From contig NZ_FNPD01000001.1 of assembly GCF_900107215.1 (NCBI RefSeq), positions 186,001 through 250,000 on the forward strand: a stretch of 64,000 nucleotides of DNA, read 5' to 3'. The notes below the pieces were generated by a model. That model was given only the letters and a program-made list of their open reading frames with translations. It was not told the DNA's origin and made no database searches. The stretch is from Acetomicrobium thermoterrenum DSM 13490. GTDB taxonomy: Bacteria > Synergistota > Synergistia > Synergistales > Acetomicrobiaceae. Of this stretch, positions 52,516 through 62,500 are shown piece after piece; the first letter of the stretch is position 1; each line of letters starts with the position of its first letter. Both the position numbers and the translations under genes were made by a program.

Positions 52516-53892
52516 ATGGGCAAGAAAATACGATGCTTATTCGGAACAGATGGGGTAAGAGACGTAGCGAATAAGGGGGTCATGATCCCCGAAATGGTGC
52601 TGCGTTTGGCCAGAGCCTATGCCCTTTTTTTGGCCGAAAGGGGAATACCCAAACCCACAATTGCCATAGGAACCGATACCAGATTATCATGTCAAATGCT
52701 GCAGTCCGCACTGGAGGCAGGGTTCATGTCTGCAGGAGCTGATGTGATGCTTTTAGGCGTTATCCCCACGGCCGGGGTCAGTTTTGCAGTTAGGCAATAC
52801 GAGTTGGCGGGCGGCGCTGTAATCAGCGCTTCGCATAATCCTGCCGAGTACAACGGGGTTAAATTCTTCGATAAAAGGGGCGTAAAGCTGAGCGATGACG
52901 ACGAAGCGGCCATAGAGGAGTACCTTGGCGACTCCATGTTGGACGAGTGGAGGCCAACGGGGGCATCGATTGGTGTCTCCATTGAGGCCGAGGACTCTAT
53001 AGGTGATTACGTAAAATACATGTTGGCAAAGGTCGACAGTTTTTCTCTGTCCGAATACAAAATGGTGATCGATTGTGCGAATGGAGCAATGATAAAATCG
53101 GCAAAAGATGTATTTGAAGCTCTAAAGCCAAAAAAAGCGGTTTTTTTGGGCGATAAACCGGATGGTCTCAACATCAACGAGGGCGTCGGCGTGATGTTTA
53201 TCGAGACATGCCAAGAGGCTGTTTTGAAAGAGGGGGCGGATTTTGGAGTTGCCTTCGACGGTGATGGCGACAGGGTCTTGTTCGTCGACAAAAAAGGTCG
53301 CCTGATAAACGGAGATTTGATTCTATGGGTGCTGGCCAGGTGGCTTAAGAAAAAAGGAGCGCTGGGTAGCGGTGTGGTTGCTACAGTGATGAGCAACATG
53401 GCATTGGAAGAGCATTTAAACAAAGAAGGCATTCCTCTATTTCGATGTCCCGTAGGCGACCGCTACGTCTATGAAACTATGCAAAAGACCAATTCCTTGC
53501 TCGGAGGGGAGCAATCGGGTCATATAATTATTAAAGATTATGTCCAAACGGGCGATGGGTTGTGCACCTCCTTGATGTTCCTTCGAGCCTGCGATGAACT
53601 CGGACTTCCCATCAGCGAGTTGAACGATGAATTTTCTCCATACCCTCAGCTTTTACAAAACGTCAGGGTGAGCAGTAAAGACAAAATATTATCTCATCCG
53701 GCTTTTTTGGAACTTCTCAGAGAGTACGAAAGAAAAATAGAGGGCCGGGGAAGGCTGTTTGTCAGGCTTTCCGGGACTGAGCCCATGGTGCGAATTTTAT
53801 TGGAGGGGAAGGGTCTCGATTTGGGTTCTTTAGCTAAAGAGCTGGTTTCGCAAATTCACAAGATAGATAAAGAGCTTGATGAGGTTATTTGA
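52516..53892 (+). CDS. glmM: Phosphoglucosamine mutase
   Basis: GlmM turns GlcN-6-P into GlcN-1-P for UDP-GlcNAc, the peptidoglycan and LPS precursor. The phosphoserine is Ser106 in ISASHNPA; the metal loop is DGDGDR (FDGDGDRVLFV), and RLSGTEPMVRI is at the end. Length 458. It completes the cdaA-cdaR-glmM set; glmU is downstream at 55844. Confidence 0.96.
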   Translation: MGKKIRCLFGTDGVRDVANKGVMIPEMVLRLARAYALFLAERGIPKPTIAIGTDTRLSCQMLQSALEAGFMSAGADVMLLGVIPTAGVSFAVRQYELAGGAVISASHNPAEYNGVKFFDKRGVKLSDDDEAAIEEYLGDSMLDEWRPTGASIGVSIEAEDSIGDYVKYMLAKVDSFSLSEYKMVIDCANGAMIKSAKDVFEALKPKKAVFLGDKPDGLNINEGVGVMFIETCQEAVLKEGADFGVAFDGDGDRVLFVDKKGRLINGDLILWVLARWLKKKGALGSGVVATVMSNMALEEHLNKEGIPLFRCPVGDRYVYETMQKTNSLLGGEQSGHIIIKDYVQTGDGLCTSLMFLRACDELGLPISELNDEFSPYPQLLQNVRVSSKDKILSHPAFLELLREYERKIEGRGRLFVRLSGTEPMVRILLEGKGLDLGSLAKELVSQIHKIDKELDEVI

Positions 53893-53923
53893 CATTTTAC
53901 TTAAGTATAAAGGAGGTATGTCA

Positions 53924-54793
53924 ATGTCTGGCGTTCGAAAGTGCATCTTCCCCGTGGCCGGTCTCGGAACTCGTTTTTTGCCTGTTACCAAGGAAATACC
54001 GAAAGAAATGTTGCCTTTAATCGATAGACCCATTATTCATTACGGTGTGGATGAGGCTGTAGCATCGGGATGTAGTCAAATTATATTTATAACCGGAAGA
54101 GGCAAGAGGGCACTAGAGGATTATTTCGACAGATCCTACGAATTGGAACAACTTTTGAAGGAACGTAACAAGGAAGATTTGTACCGTTTAATCACGTCTA
54201 TAAGCACCCTTGCGGACTTTGCCTATGTAAGACAGCCTGAACCCCTTGGATTGGGGCATGCTATACTCTGTGCCGAACCCTTTTGCAACGAACCCTTCGG
54301 GGTTATTTTGACTGATGATGTCATGATCTCCGATAAACCGGTCCTTAAACAGCTCATCGATGTGCGGGAGAAATTTGGAGGCTCGGTGATCGCACTTGAA
54401 AGAGTGCCTCACGAAGAAACGGAAAGGTACGGCATTGTAGATGCTACCCCCTATTCGGACAACGTTTATCGGATAAATGACTTGGTTGAAAAGCCAAAGA
54501 AAGAAAAGGCGCCCAGCGATTTTGCCATAATGGGAAGGTATGTTCTGTCTCCGTCTATTTTTTCCCATATAAGGAATATAAGTATGGGCGAAGGCGGCGA
54601 ATATCAACTCACCGATGCCTTGAAAAGCTTGGCACAGGAGGAGCCAATCTGGGGAGTTGTTTACGAAGGAGAGCGTCTCGATTGCGGGACCAAGGTTTCC
54701 TGGTTCAGATCGACCATAAGAAGGGGACTTCAAGATCCCGAACTGAAAGACGTTGCCTTAGAAATATTAAGAGATGAAAATATCATTAAATGA
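53924..54793 (+). CDS. galU: UTP-glucose-1-phosphate uridylyltransferase
   Basis: GalU makes UDP-glucose. The N-terminal nucleotidyltransferase motif is FPVAGLGTRFLPVTKEIPKEMLP, and LTDDVMI and VEKPKKEKAPSDFAIMGRYVL follow. I choose ATG 53924, six bases after AAGGAGGT. The ATG at 53918 is part of that ribosome site. Length 289. Confidence 0.95.
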   Translation: MSGVRKCIFPVAGLGTRFLPVTKEIPKEMLPLIDRPIIHYGVDEAVASGCSQIIFITGRGKRALEDYFDRSYELEQLLKERNKEDLYRLITSISTLADFAYVRQPEPLGLGHAILCAEPFCNEPFGVILTDDVMISDKPVLKQLIDVREKFGGSVIALERVPHEETERYGIVDATPYSDNVYRINDLVEKPKKEKAPSDFAIMGRYVLSPSIFSHIRNISMGEGGEYQLTDALKSLAQEEPIWGVVYEGERLDCGTKVSWFRSTIRRGLQDPELKDVALEILRDENIIK

Positions 54794-54823
54794 ATTTGAA
54801 AAATGAATTTGAATTATAACTGT

Positions 54824-54869
54824 AGCGGGCTTCTTGTAAAATGATCGCGATAAGAGCAAGTAGCCCGCT
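54824..54869. terminator. Hairpin between galU and the convergent minus-strand genes
   Basis: AGCGGGCT (54824-54831) pairs with AGCCCGCT (54862-54869), extended by CTTG/CAAG after a T-T mismatch. No T-run follows on either strand. It probably separates the converging transcripts, but is not a standard terminator. Confidence 0.5.
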
Positions 54870-54882
54870 GTTCGGTGGACTG

Positions 54883-55158
54883 TTAACCCGAGCGGTTCGA
54901 TCGTTTAGTCAGTATGTAGATATACATCGCTAAAGGTATCAGAGGGGCTATAGCTATATAAAATGGCGCAATAGCCAGCAATACCAAGAAGCTTAACACC
55001 ATTATCATGGCAAAACTCGACCAAAAGAGGCCTTGCAGTAAAGAGGATTCTCTGCGTTGGTTCAATATACCCAAGACCGAAGACAAAACTACCAGCGCAA
55101 TTATTAGGAAGCACAAAATTTTTAGATTACCTGTTATTGCATTCTGGACATAATCCAT
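54883..55158 (-). CDS. Small integral membrane protein, unknown function
   Basis: A 91-residue protein with two to three hydrophobic segments (LKILCFLIIALVVLSSVL; FAMIMVLSFLVLLAIA; FYIAIAPLIPLAMYIYIL) and a basic C-terminus. The frame begins 32 bases inside the Fur-family gene, so it is probably translationally coupled to it and co-transcribed. I do not recognise a family. Its being co-transcribed with a metal or peroxide regulator is a hint, not proof, of function. Confidence 0.6.
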   Translation of the reverse strand: MDYVQNAITGNLKILCFLIIALVVLSSVLGILNQRRESSLLQGLFWSSFAMIMVLSFLVLLAIAPFYIAIAPLIPLAMYIYILTKRSNRSG

Positions 55159-55543
55159 ATAGATAGACCTGTAAGCTTTGGGTTCTGTATTCGCTCAAAT
55201 TTTTGAGTTTGTCCACTTCCTCCTGTTCCATCTCGATGTCTTCCAGTCGGCCGCATTTTTGGCAGAAGAAGTGAGCGTGAGCTGCCCACGTTGGGTCAAA
55301 ATGGGTTTTTTTCTCGTCGATGGTAAGTATTTGCAGGTAGCCCATTTCTTCCAAGAGCTGCACGGTACTGTATATGGTAGCAAAGGATATGGTCGGATAG
55401 TCTTTTTTAAGTTCTTTGTAAAGCTGTTCTGCCGTTGGATGATCCTTGCGCCCGCACAGCCTTTCCACGATTGCCTTTCTCTGACCTGTCAATTTATACC
55501 CCCTTGTTTTTAACTTATCCAAAATTTCATCGACATTCCACAT
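55127..55543 (-). CDS. Fur-family transcriptional regulator (PerR-like)
   Basis: A 138-residue protein with an N-terminal winged helix (GQRKAIVERLCG, TAEQLYKELKKDYPTISFATIYSTVQLLEEMGYL) and a C-terminal metal domain with CQKC and CPEC pairs (structural zinc) plus HAHFFC. It is a metal-dependent repressor of the Fur/PerR/Zur type. I choose ATG 55543, nine bases after GGAGGGG; a TTG upstream is part of that site. The residues that separate Fur from PerR cannot be decided reliably here. Confidence 0.9.
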   Translation of the reverse strand: MWNVDEILDKLKTRGYKLTGQRKAIVERLCGRKDHPTAEQLYKELKKDYPTISFATIYSTVQLLEEMGYLQILTIDEKKTHFDPTWAAHAHFFCQKCGRLEDIEMEQEEVDKLKNLSEYRTQSLQVYLYGLCPECNNR

Positions 55544-55573
55544 GTTTTGATACCCCTCCAATCTGTAATTTAA

Positions 55574-55602
55574 TTTATAACTATTTAAAGGTAAATTTTC
55601 AA
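55574..55602 (-). promoter_or_regulatory. Promoter of the Fur-family gene
   Basis: On the minus strand TTGAAA (55602-55597), a 17-base spacer and TATAAA (55579-55574) give a near-consensus promoter 31 bases before the start codon. The surrounding TTAAATAGTTATAAATTAAA is a weak inverted repeat, so autoregulation is possible but not shown. Confidence 0.68.
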
Positions 55603-55654
55603 GAGGGACCGTTCAAAAAGTTTAAAAAATAGGATTTCCTTTGCCCGATTGATC

Positions 55655-55684
55655 TGGACAAGGAGGCAACGTTTCATGTATAAT
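55655..55684 (+). promoter_or_regulatory. Promoter of tRNA-Gln and probably glmU
   Basis: TGGACA (55655-55660), an 18-base spacer and TATAAT with an upstream TG (extended -10, 55677-55684). The tRNA begins 17 bases later. Confidence 0.65.
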
Positions 55685-55700
55685 TCATTTTGCTTTACAA

Positions 55701-55776
55701 TGGGGTGTAGCCAAGCCGGCAAGGCAGCGGACTTTGGATCCGCCATTCGCAGGTTCGAATCCTGCCACCCCAGCCA
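55701..55776 (+). tRNA. tRNA-Gln (anticodon UUG)
   Basis: The acceptor arms TGGGGTG (55701-55707) and CACCCCA (55766-55772) pair fully, with the discriminator G and an encoded CCA (55774-55776). The anticodon stem GCGGA/TCCGC holds a loop CTTTGGA with anticodon TTG, and the T arm has GGTTCGAATCC. This is the only tRNA gene I find in the window. Confidence 0.97.
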
Positions 55777-55793
55777 TAAATATGGTATATAAA

Positions 55794-55816
55794 TGGGGGG
55801 AGAAAGACTCCCCCCA
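55794..55816 (+). promoter_or_regulatory. Hairpin between tRNA-Gln and glmU
   Basis: TGGGGGGAG (55794-55802) and CTCCCCCCA (55808-55816) form a 9-bp stem with loop AAAGA, followed by CTTTGTTG, a weak U-rich tail. It could be a weak terminator or an attenuator that trims the tRNA and lets some transcription enter glmU. Confidence 0.6.
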
Positions 55817-55843
55817 CTTTGTTGCATTGGGAGGCTAGAAGAT

Positions 55844-57211
55844 ATGAATTTTACTTGGGGAGCTTTAATTCTTGCCGCCGGCAAGGGCACAAGAATGAAA
55901 AGCGTTACCGCGAAAGTGATGCAACCCATTTTGAACGAGCCCATGCTTTTATATCCTCTAAATGCTTTAAAGGGGTGTCAGCAAGTTGCTACTGCAGTAG
56001 TAGTAGGATATGGAAAAGAAGGAGTAATAGCTTATCTCAAAAGAGATTGGCCCCATATCGCTACGATCGAGCAAAAGCAGCAAAAAGGTACAGGAGATGC
56101 GGTTAAGGTTAGTTCTTCTTTCTGGGAAAATTACGACAATTTATTGGTCCTGCCCGGCGATGTTCCCCTTATTACCAGCGATACCATCGACTTGTTGATG
56201 AGACGGCATTTGGAGAAAGGTTCGGCGTTGAGCTTTATCAGTTTTCAGGCGTCCAATGCGGTTGGATACGGTAGGGTCGTTAGAGCCGGCGGCGTTGTTC
56301 GAATCGTCGAAGAAAAAGATGCAACCAAAGAAGAATTGAAGATCTCTGAGGTCAACAGCGGCGTCTATGCCTTTTCAACAGATGCCCTTAAACGTCATAT
56401 TAAAAGTTTGGAATGTAAAAATGCACAGGGAGAGTACTATTTAACTGATCTGGTGGAAATCTTTCAGAGTGCTGGGGAACGTGTTGAAGTGGTGCTCGGA
56501 GAGAGAGAAGAAGAGTTTTTGGGAGTCAACGATCCCTTTCAATTGGCACGAACAACCGCTTTGCTAAGGGAATCGATACTTGCTCGGTGGATGGAAAGGG
56601 GTGTCAAATGCGTTGATCCCTCAACTGTTTGGATTGGTCCTAACGTACTATTTGAAGGAGAAGCTTTTATTTCTCCAAATGTCCAGATATATGGCAGGAC
56701 CGTCGTTGGAGATCGTTGCAACATAGGCAGTTTCTCGATAATAAGGGATTGCAGGCTTGAAAGTCAGGTTCACATAAACTCCCACGTGATAATTGAAAAT
56801 TCTTCAATCGGACGTGAAGCCGTCGTAGGTCCCTTTGCCTATTTAAGGGACGGAGCGGAATTGATGGCACAAGCCTTTGCAGGGAAATTCGTCGAAATAA
56901 AGAAGTCAAAAATAGGGGCGAGGAGCAAAGTTCCTCATTTATCGTACATAGGAGATGCTATTATTGGAGAGGACACCAACATCGGTGCCGGCACTATAAC
57001 ATGTAATTACGACGGAATTAGAAAACATCCGACGATAATAGGCGATCGCTGTTTCGTCGGCAGTGATACGATGTTGGTCGCGCCAGTCGAGCTCGATGAC
57101 GATGTCACTACAGGAGCCGGTTCCGTAATTACCGATAATGTCCCCAAAGGAGCCTTAGCCTTGGCAAGAGCGCGGCAGCGGAACATATTGGGGTGGAAAC
57201 GGAAAAAATAA
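55844..57211 (+). CDS. glmU: Bifunctional UDP-N-acetylglucosamine synthesis enzyme GlmU
   Basis: GlmU acetylates GlcN-1-P and then makes UDP-GlcNAc. The N-terminal pyrophosphorylase domain has LILAAGKGTRMKS and SEVNSGVYAF; the C-terminal left-handed beta-helix (about 250-455) has the hexapeptide repeats and the acetyltransferase segment GAGTITCNYDG. ATG 55844 lies about 10 bases after GGGAGG; an earlier in-frame start falls in the hairpin. 455 residues. Confidence 0.96.
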   Translation: MNFTWGALILAAGKGTRMKSVTAKVMQPILNEPMLLYPLNALKGCQQVATAVVVGYGKEGVIAYLKRDWPHIATIEQKQQKGTGDAVKVSSSFWENYDNLLVLPGDVPLITSDTIDLLMRRHLEKGSALSFISFQASNAVGYGRVVRAGGVVRIVEEKDATKEELKISEVNSGVYAFSTDALKRHIKSLECKNAQGEYYLTDLVEIFQSAGERVEVVLGEREEEFLGVNDPFQLARTTALLRESILARWMERGVKCVDPSTVWIGPNVLFEGEAFISPNVQIYGRTVVGDRCNIGSFSIIRDCRLESQVHINSHVIIENSSIGREAVVGPFAYLRDGAELMAQAFAGKFVEIKKSKIGARSKVPHLSYIGDAIIGEDTNIGAGTITCNYDGIRKHPTIIGDRCFVGSDTMLVAPVELDDDVTTGAGSVITDNVPKGALALARARQRNILGWKRKK

Positions 57212-57250
57212 GGCATCAACTACTAATAATAAAGGTGGGGGTCGGTCTTT

Positions 57251-58219
57251 ATGGTCTTTAAGGATAGGGAGCTCAAAATTTTTGCGGGGCAATCTCATCC
57301 GGACTTTGCCAGGAAGGTGTGCGAAAACCTCCATATATCTTTGGCGGCTTCCAAGATTTATAGGTTTTCCGACGGCGAAATAGGCATATCTATAGAGGAA
57401 AGCGTTCGAGGCGCCGATGTGTATGTTATACAATCGACATGCTACCCCTCGAACGAAAACTTGATGGAGTTGTTGATATTTTTGGATGCCTTGAGAAGGG
57501 CATCTGCTTATCAGATCAACGTAGTGGTTCCTTACTTTGGTTATGCAAGGCAAGATAGAAAGACACGAGGCAGGGAGCCGATCACAGCAAAGTTGATAGC
57601 GAATTTGCTGGAGAAAGCCGGAGCCGACAGGGTAGTATCGGCAGATCTTCATGCCGGACAAATTCAGGGCTTTTTCGACATTCCCGTAGATCATCTCACG
57701 GCCGTTCCGTTGTTGGCATCCTATTTCCAGGAGAAGCTGAAGGATGAAATAGAAGCGGGGAAAGTAGTTGTCGTATCTCCCGACATAGGCGGAGTGGTGA
57801 GAGCGCGGCGTTTCACAGAGCCCTTGCATACTGATCTTGCCATTGTTGACAAGAGGAGATCCTATGACATAGCCAATCATTGCGAAGTAATGGAGATAAT
57901 AGGACACGTCGACGGCAAAGTGGCCATCTTGGTGGACGATATGATAGACACCGGCGGCACTATTGTAAAAGCAGCCGAGGCATTGATGGAAAGGGGAGCT
58001 AAAAAGGTCTATGCGGCTGCAACCCATGCCGTTTTGTCCGGCCCGGCCATAGAGAGGCTCAAGGATTCGCCAATAGAAGAAGTGGTTTTAACCGATACCA
58101 TCCCGTTGTCCAAAGAAAAGACATTGGATAAAATCACTGTGTTGTCCATTGCTCCACTTTTTGCTGAGGCTATAAGTAGGATACATTCAAATGATTCGGT
58201 GAGCATACTCTTTCGATAG
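57251..58219 (+). CDS. prs: Ribose-phosphate pyrophosphokinase
   Basis: Prs makes PRPP from ribose-5-phosphate and ATP, needed for the pyr genes and purB in this window. The motifs are FAGQSHPDFA, RFSDGEIGI, PYFGYARQDRKTRGREPI and the PRPP loop AILVDDMIDTGGTIVKAA. The start is ATG 57251 after GGGGGTCGG. Length 322. Confidence 0.97.
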   Translation: MVFKDRELKIFAGQSHPDFARKVCENLHISLAASKIYRFSDGEIGISIEESVRGADVYVIQSTCYPSNENLMELLIFLDALRRASAYQINVVVPYFGYARQDRKTRGREPITAKLIANLLEKAGADRVVSADLHAGQIQGFFDIPVDHLTAVPLLASYFQEKLKDEIEAGKVVVVSPDIGGVVRARRFTEPLHTDLAIVDKRRSYDIANHCEVMEIIGHVDGKVAILVDDMIDTGGTIVKAAEALMERGAKKVYAAATHAVLSGPAIERLKDSPIEEVVLTDTIPLSKEKTLDKITVLSIAPLFAEAISRIHSNDSVSILFR

Positions 58220-58341
58220 GCTATAATGTTTTAAAATACGGGAAATATTGGCAATCGTTGCGTTTCATTTTACATAGGGTTGCTTTCGCTTAGGGCATTT
58301 AACATCATAATTTTAGTTCTGTTTCGAGGGAGGAATTCGAT

Positions 58342-58998
58342 ATGGCGGTTGAAAACATTGATATAAGGTTGGAATATAGGGAAAATATGGGAAAGAACAA
58401 ATCAAAACAGCTACGAAATGAAGGGTATTTGCCTGCAGTCTTTTATGGTCCGGATTATAAAGAAGCAGTTCCGGTCAAGGTGTCCGTCGATGAGATTTTG
58501 CCACACATACAGTCTTCCCATTGGAAGACCTTAATGTTTAACGTAATTTTCCCCGACGGCAAGAAAGAGATGGCGATGATAAGGGACTACCAAAGAGATC
58601 CTATAAGCAGGCAGGTCCTTCACATCGACTTCTATCAACTTGTAAAAGGACACAGAGTATTGGTAGCTGTTCCTATAGTCCTTATAAACAGGGAATCCTG
58701 TCTGGGCGTCAAGAAGGGTGGAGTTTTGATTCAATCTCTTCACGAATTAGAGATGGAAGTTCTTCCTACGGAAATGCCCGATGAGATACATGTAGACATA
58801 GCTGGACTCGATATAGGAGACAGCCTTCGAATATCCGATATCAACTTGCCGGAAAGCGCTTTAGTATCGGTCGATCTTGAAGACACTGTCGTTCAAATCG
58901 TTGAAGCAGTCGAAGAAGAAGTAGAAGCAGCTGAGGAAGTTGAAAGGGAAGTCGAAGTAATAGGCAAAAAGCCCACCGCAGAAGAAGAGGAGGAATAA
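58342..58998 (+). CDS. rplY: 50S ribosomal protein L25 (Ctc form)
   Basis: A 218-residue protein with the L25 domain (LEYRENMGKNKSKQLRNEGYLPAVFYG) followed by the longer Ctc C-terminal domain and a very acidic tail (about 185-218). It binds 5S rRNA. GAGGGAGGAATTC precedes the ATG. pth follows after 7 bases; ctc-pth-mfd order is common in Firmicutes-like genomes. Confidence 0.95.
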   Translation: MAVENIDIRLEYRENMGKNKSKQLRNEGYLPAVFYGPDYKEAVPVKVSVDEILPHIQSSHWKTLMFNVIFPDGKKEMAMIRDYQRDPISRQVLHIDFYQLVKGHRVLVAVPIVLINRESCLGVKKGGVLIQSLHELEMEVLPTEMPDEIHVDIAGLDIGDSLRISDINLPESALVSVDLEDTVVQIVEAVEEEVEAAEEVEREVEVIGKKPTAEEEEE

Positions 58999-59005
58999 TT
59001 TTAGA

Positions 59006-59584
59006 GTGGGCGTACGACTCTGCGTCGGCCTTGGCAATCCTGGAGCAAAATATGGCATGACAAGGCACAACGTTGGATGGCTGGCCGTGGATGCCTTGTT
59101 GGAAAAATTAAATAAATTTGCCAGCTTCGAGTATCGGTGTAATGGCATGATGTGGGGACCCTTCGAGGTAGAGGGAGAAAGGGTCTACCTGTTAAAGCCG
59201 CTCACCTTTATGAATTTAAGTGGCCGTTCTGTAGTTCAGGCAAAAAGAGAGTTAAATTTAGATAATAATAATATATTGATAGTTTATGATGATATATGGT
59301 TGCCCTTTGGCAAATTAAGGCTGCGCGCCAAGGGCAGTGCAGGCGGTCATAATGGAATGGCTTCCGTTATAGGCGCGCTTGGCACATTGGAAATACCTAG
59401 GCTTAGAATAGGGACGGGGGGAGAGGAACCCATAGAGGATTTAATAGGTTTCGTCTTATCTCCCTTTTACGAAGAGGAAATGAAGGCTTTGCCCGATGTG
59501 CTAGAGAGAGCAGCAAAGGCAATTTTGGCCTGGGTTACAATGGATATAGAACATGCCATATCCTACGTAAACAGCAGCCTATAG
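59006..59584 (+). CDS. pth: Peptidyl-tRNA hydrolase
   Basis: Pth frees tRNA from stalled peptidyl-tRNA. Catalytic His21 (MTRHNVGW), Asn70 (TFMNLSG) and Asp95 (VYDDIWLPFGKLRLR) are visible, and GGHNGM is present. GTG 59006 follows rplY by 7 bases. Length 192. Confidence 0.96.
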   Translation: MGVRLCVGLGNPGAKYGMTRHNVGWLAVDALLEKLNKFASFEYRCNGMMWGPFEVEGERVYLLKPLTFMNLSGRSVVQAKRELNLDNNNILIVYDDIWLPFGKLRLRAKGSAGGHNGMASVIGALGTLEIPRLRIGTGGEEPIEDLIGFVLSPFYEEEMKALPDVLERAAKAILAWVTMDIEHAISYVNSSL

Positions 59585-59587
59585 GAC

Positions 59588-62500
59588 GTGATGCATGAAT
59601 TGCAGATATACATTGAAAAGGTTTGGGATGTCGACCTCGAAAATTGGATAAGGGGAGACACCCTTTGTCTCCAAACGAAGGGAGCCGCAAGGCCCTGGGT
59701 TTTGAGAGATTGTAAATTTAAAAGCATAGCTATATTTCCCGACAATTCGCAGGCACTGGACTTTTATTTTGATTGGAAGGCATTGTTCGGAGAAAGGGAA
59801 ATAGTCTATTTGCCGGAGTTGCCCTTGACGGCAGATCAGGTGGGGCAATCCGCATTGTGGGTTAGCAGAGGAGAGCTTTATAGAAAGTGGCGTCATGGCG
59901 AGGGTAATAAGCTTTTAATATCGACACCGGGAGCCCTTATGACGCCCCTTTCTTTTGCCGACGACAGCTTCAACATAGCTGTTGGAGAAGCCATCGGCAG
60001 AGACAATCTATGCCGATGGCTTCAAAACAGCGGCTATGAACAGGTCGATCTGGTGTGGGCGCCTGGCCATTTTGCCCTTAGAGGAAATTTATTGGACCTC
60101 TTTGACCCGCTTTACAGATATCCCATCAGGGTGGAATTCTTTGACGACGAAGTGGAGAGCATCAGAGCTTTTGACGGCGAGACTCAAAAAAGCATCGCCC
60201 ATCATGATGAGATAGAAATTCATAGAATTTACGGCAGTAAATTGTCCTTTCCTTTCGAGACGATCCCTGAGGGTTGCCGCGTAATACTTTTCGACCCAAA
60301 GGAGCTCGAGTCGCAGGGAGACATATATAGTTGGCTTTGGGATAAGTTATGCGACGATGATAAGTCTTTGCCTTCCATACAGAGTTGGAGAGAGATTTAT
60401 AAAATCCTCGGAAGGTTGCCCAAGATAAGAATCGATTCATCGCCGGAAGGTGCAGCATATAGGTTCGATATATTGAACGAGCCTTATTTTAAAGGAAAAT
60501 TAGAAGAGGCCAATGCTTATCTGCTCAAGTGGAAAGAAGAGGGTTACAGAGTTAGCCTCTACGCTGATATGGAGCATTTGGCCGATTGGGCGCGGAGTCG
60601 GGATATCGAATTCATACCTAGGCCCATTAGCAGTGGTTTTCTGGATATAAAGGGCAAAAAGGTCGCACTGTCCCAATCTTCGATTATGGGGATCGACAGG
60701 TCAAATGTTTTGGATTTCTCCTATCGCCCTCCGTCGGATTGGGAGGAAACTTTAGAGGTCGGCCAGCACGTGGTACACGAGGATTACGGGATAGCCATTT
60801 TCAAAGGAGTTACCTCTACGGATACTGGAGAAGGCGAAAGGGAATATCTGATTTTAGAGTACGGCGATAAAAAAAGACTATTAGTGCCGATATATCAGCT
60901 GTACAAAATTGCCCCTTACGAAGGAATATACGGAGTTGAACCTCAGCTTGATCGTCTTGACAGGAAGTCGTGGAAAAAGAACCTCCAAAAAGCGAAAGAA
61001 AAGGCTCAAGAGGTTGCAGCGGATCTGTTATCGCTCTATGCATTGAGGGAATTGAAAAAGGGATTTCCCTTTCCCAAAGACGGAGATATGTCGCGTCATT
61101 TTGAAAAGACCTTCCCCTATAAAGAGACCTCTGACCAGTTGAAGGCGATTGAAGAGATCAAGAGGGATATGGAAAAGCCGGTTCCCATGGACAGAGTCCT
61201 GGTGGGAGATGTCGGTTTCGGCAAGACGGAAGTGGCATTACGCGCTGCAATAAAGGCCGTAGAGGGAGGAAAACAGGTTGCGGTATTGGTTCCCACTACT
61301 CTTCTTGCAGAACAACATTACGAAAATTTCATTGCCAGAATAGGTGACATGCCGATCAGGGTGGAACAGCTTTCGCGCTTCGAAGGGCAGGCAAAACAGC
61401 GCCTTATATTGGAGGATACGAAAAAGGGACTTGTGGATATACTGATAGGTACCCATCGAATATTGCAGAGGGATGTTCAATTTAAAGATTTGGGTCTGGT
61501 CATTATAGACGAGGAGCACCGGTTTGGGGTGAAACAAAAGGAACTTTTAAAAAAGATGAGAGCCGAGGTAGATGTACTTTCCATATCGGCTACGCCGATA
61601 CCCAGAACACTTTATATGGCACTGTCCGGGATTAGGGACATATCTCTTCTGAACACCCCTCCCAAGGAAAGACAGCCCGTTATAACTGTAGTCGGGCCGT
61701 GGAGGGATAGCCTTGTGAGAGAAGCCATCGTAAGGGAGATATCTCGAGGCGGTCAAGTATTTTTTGTATATGATCGAATTAAAGGGATAGAGAAAAGGGC
61801 GCAGAGCTTAAAGAAGCTCGTTCCCGAGGCAAAAGTAGGAATTATTCATGGCCAGCTCCCCAAAAACGCTCTCGAAAGGACGATGATTAAATTTTTAAGG
61901 GGAGACATCAACGTCCTCGTCTGCACCACTATTGTCGAAAGCGGCCTCGATATAGCTAGGGCTAACACTCTTATTGTGGATAATGCGCACATGTTTGGGC
62001 TTTCTCAACTTCATCAGCTACGCGGAAGGGTAGGCAGAAGGAGCAGACAAGCTTTTGCATATATGTTGTATCCTAGTGATAAAGTGTTAACACAAGAGGC
62101 GATGCAGAGACTTGAGGCCATTTCGGAATGCAATCAGTTGGGCGGAGGATATATGTTGGCCTTGAGGGATCTGGAAATTAGGGGCGGAGGTAACCTCTTG
62201 GGCATAGAACAACATGGGCACGTTGAAAAAGTTGGTTTTCAACTCTACTATAAATTGATCGAAGATGCTATGAAGAATTTGAAGGGAGAAGGAACCGAGG
62301 CTCTTTCTATGGATATAAAGATTCCCATAGGCATTCCAGAGCACTACATTCCCCAGGCAAGCTTGAGATTAGCTTTGTACAGAAGGTTGCTCAGGGATTT
62401 GAATTTTGAAGATATTGAGGAAATTAATCGGGAAATTGTCGATAGATTCGGATCTTTTCCTGAAGAAATTGAGTTGCTGTTGAATATAACAAGACTGAGA

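Noticed and set aside
58220-58341. Possible promoter boxes before rplY (TATAAT at 58222-58227)
   Set aside because: No acceptable -35 partner was found at the right distance; not reported as a feature.
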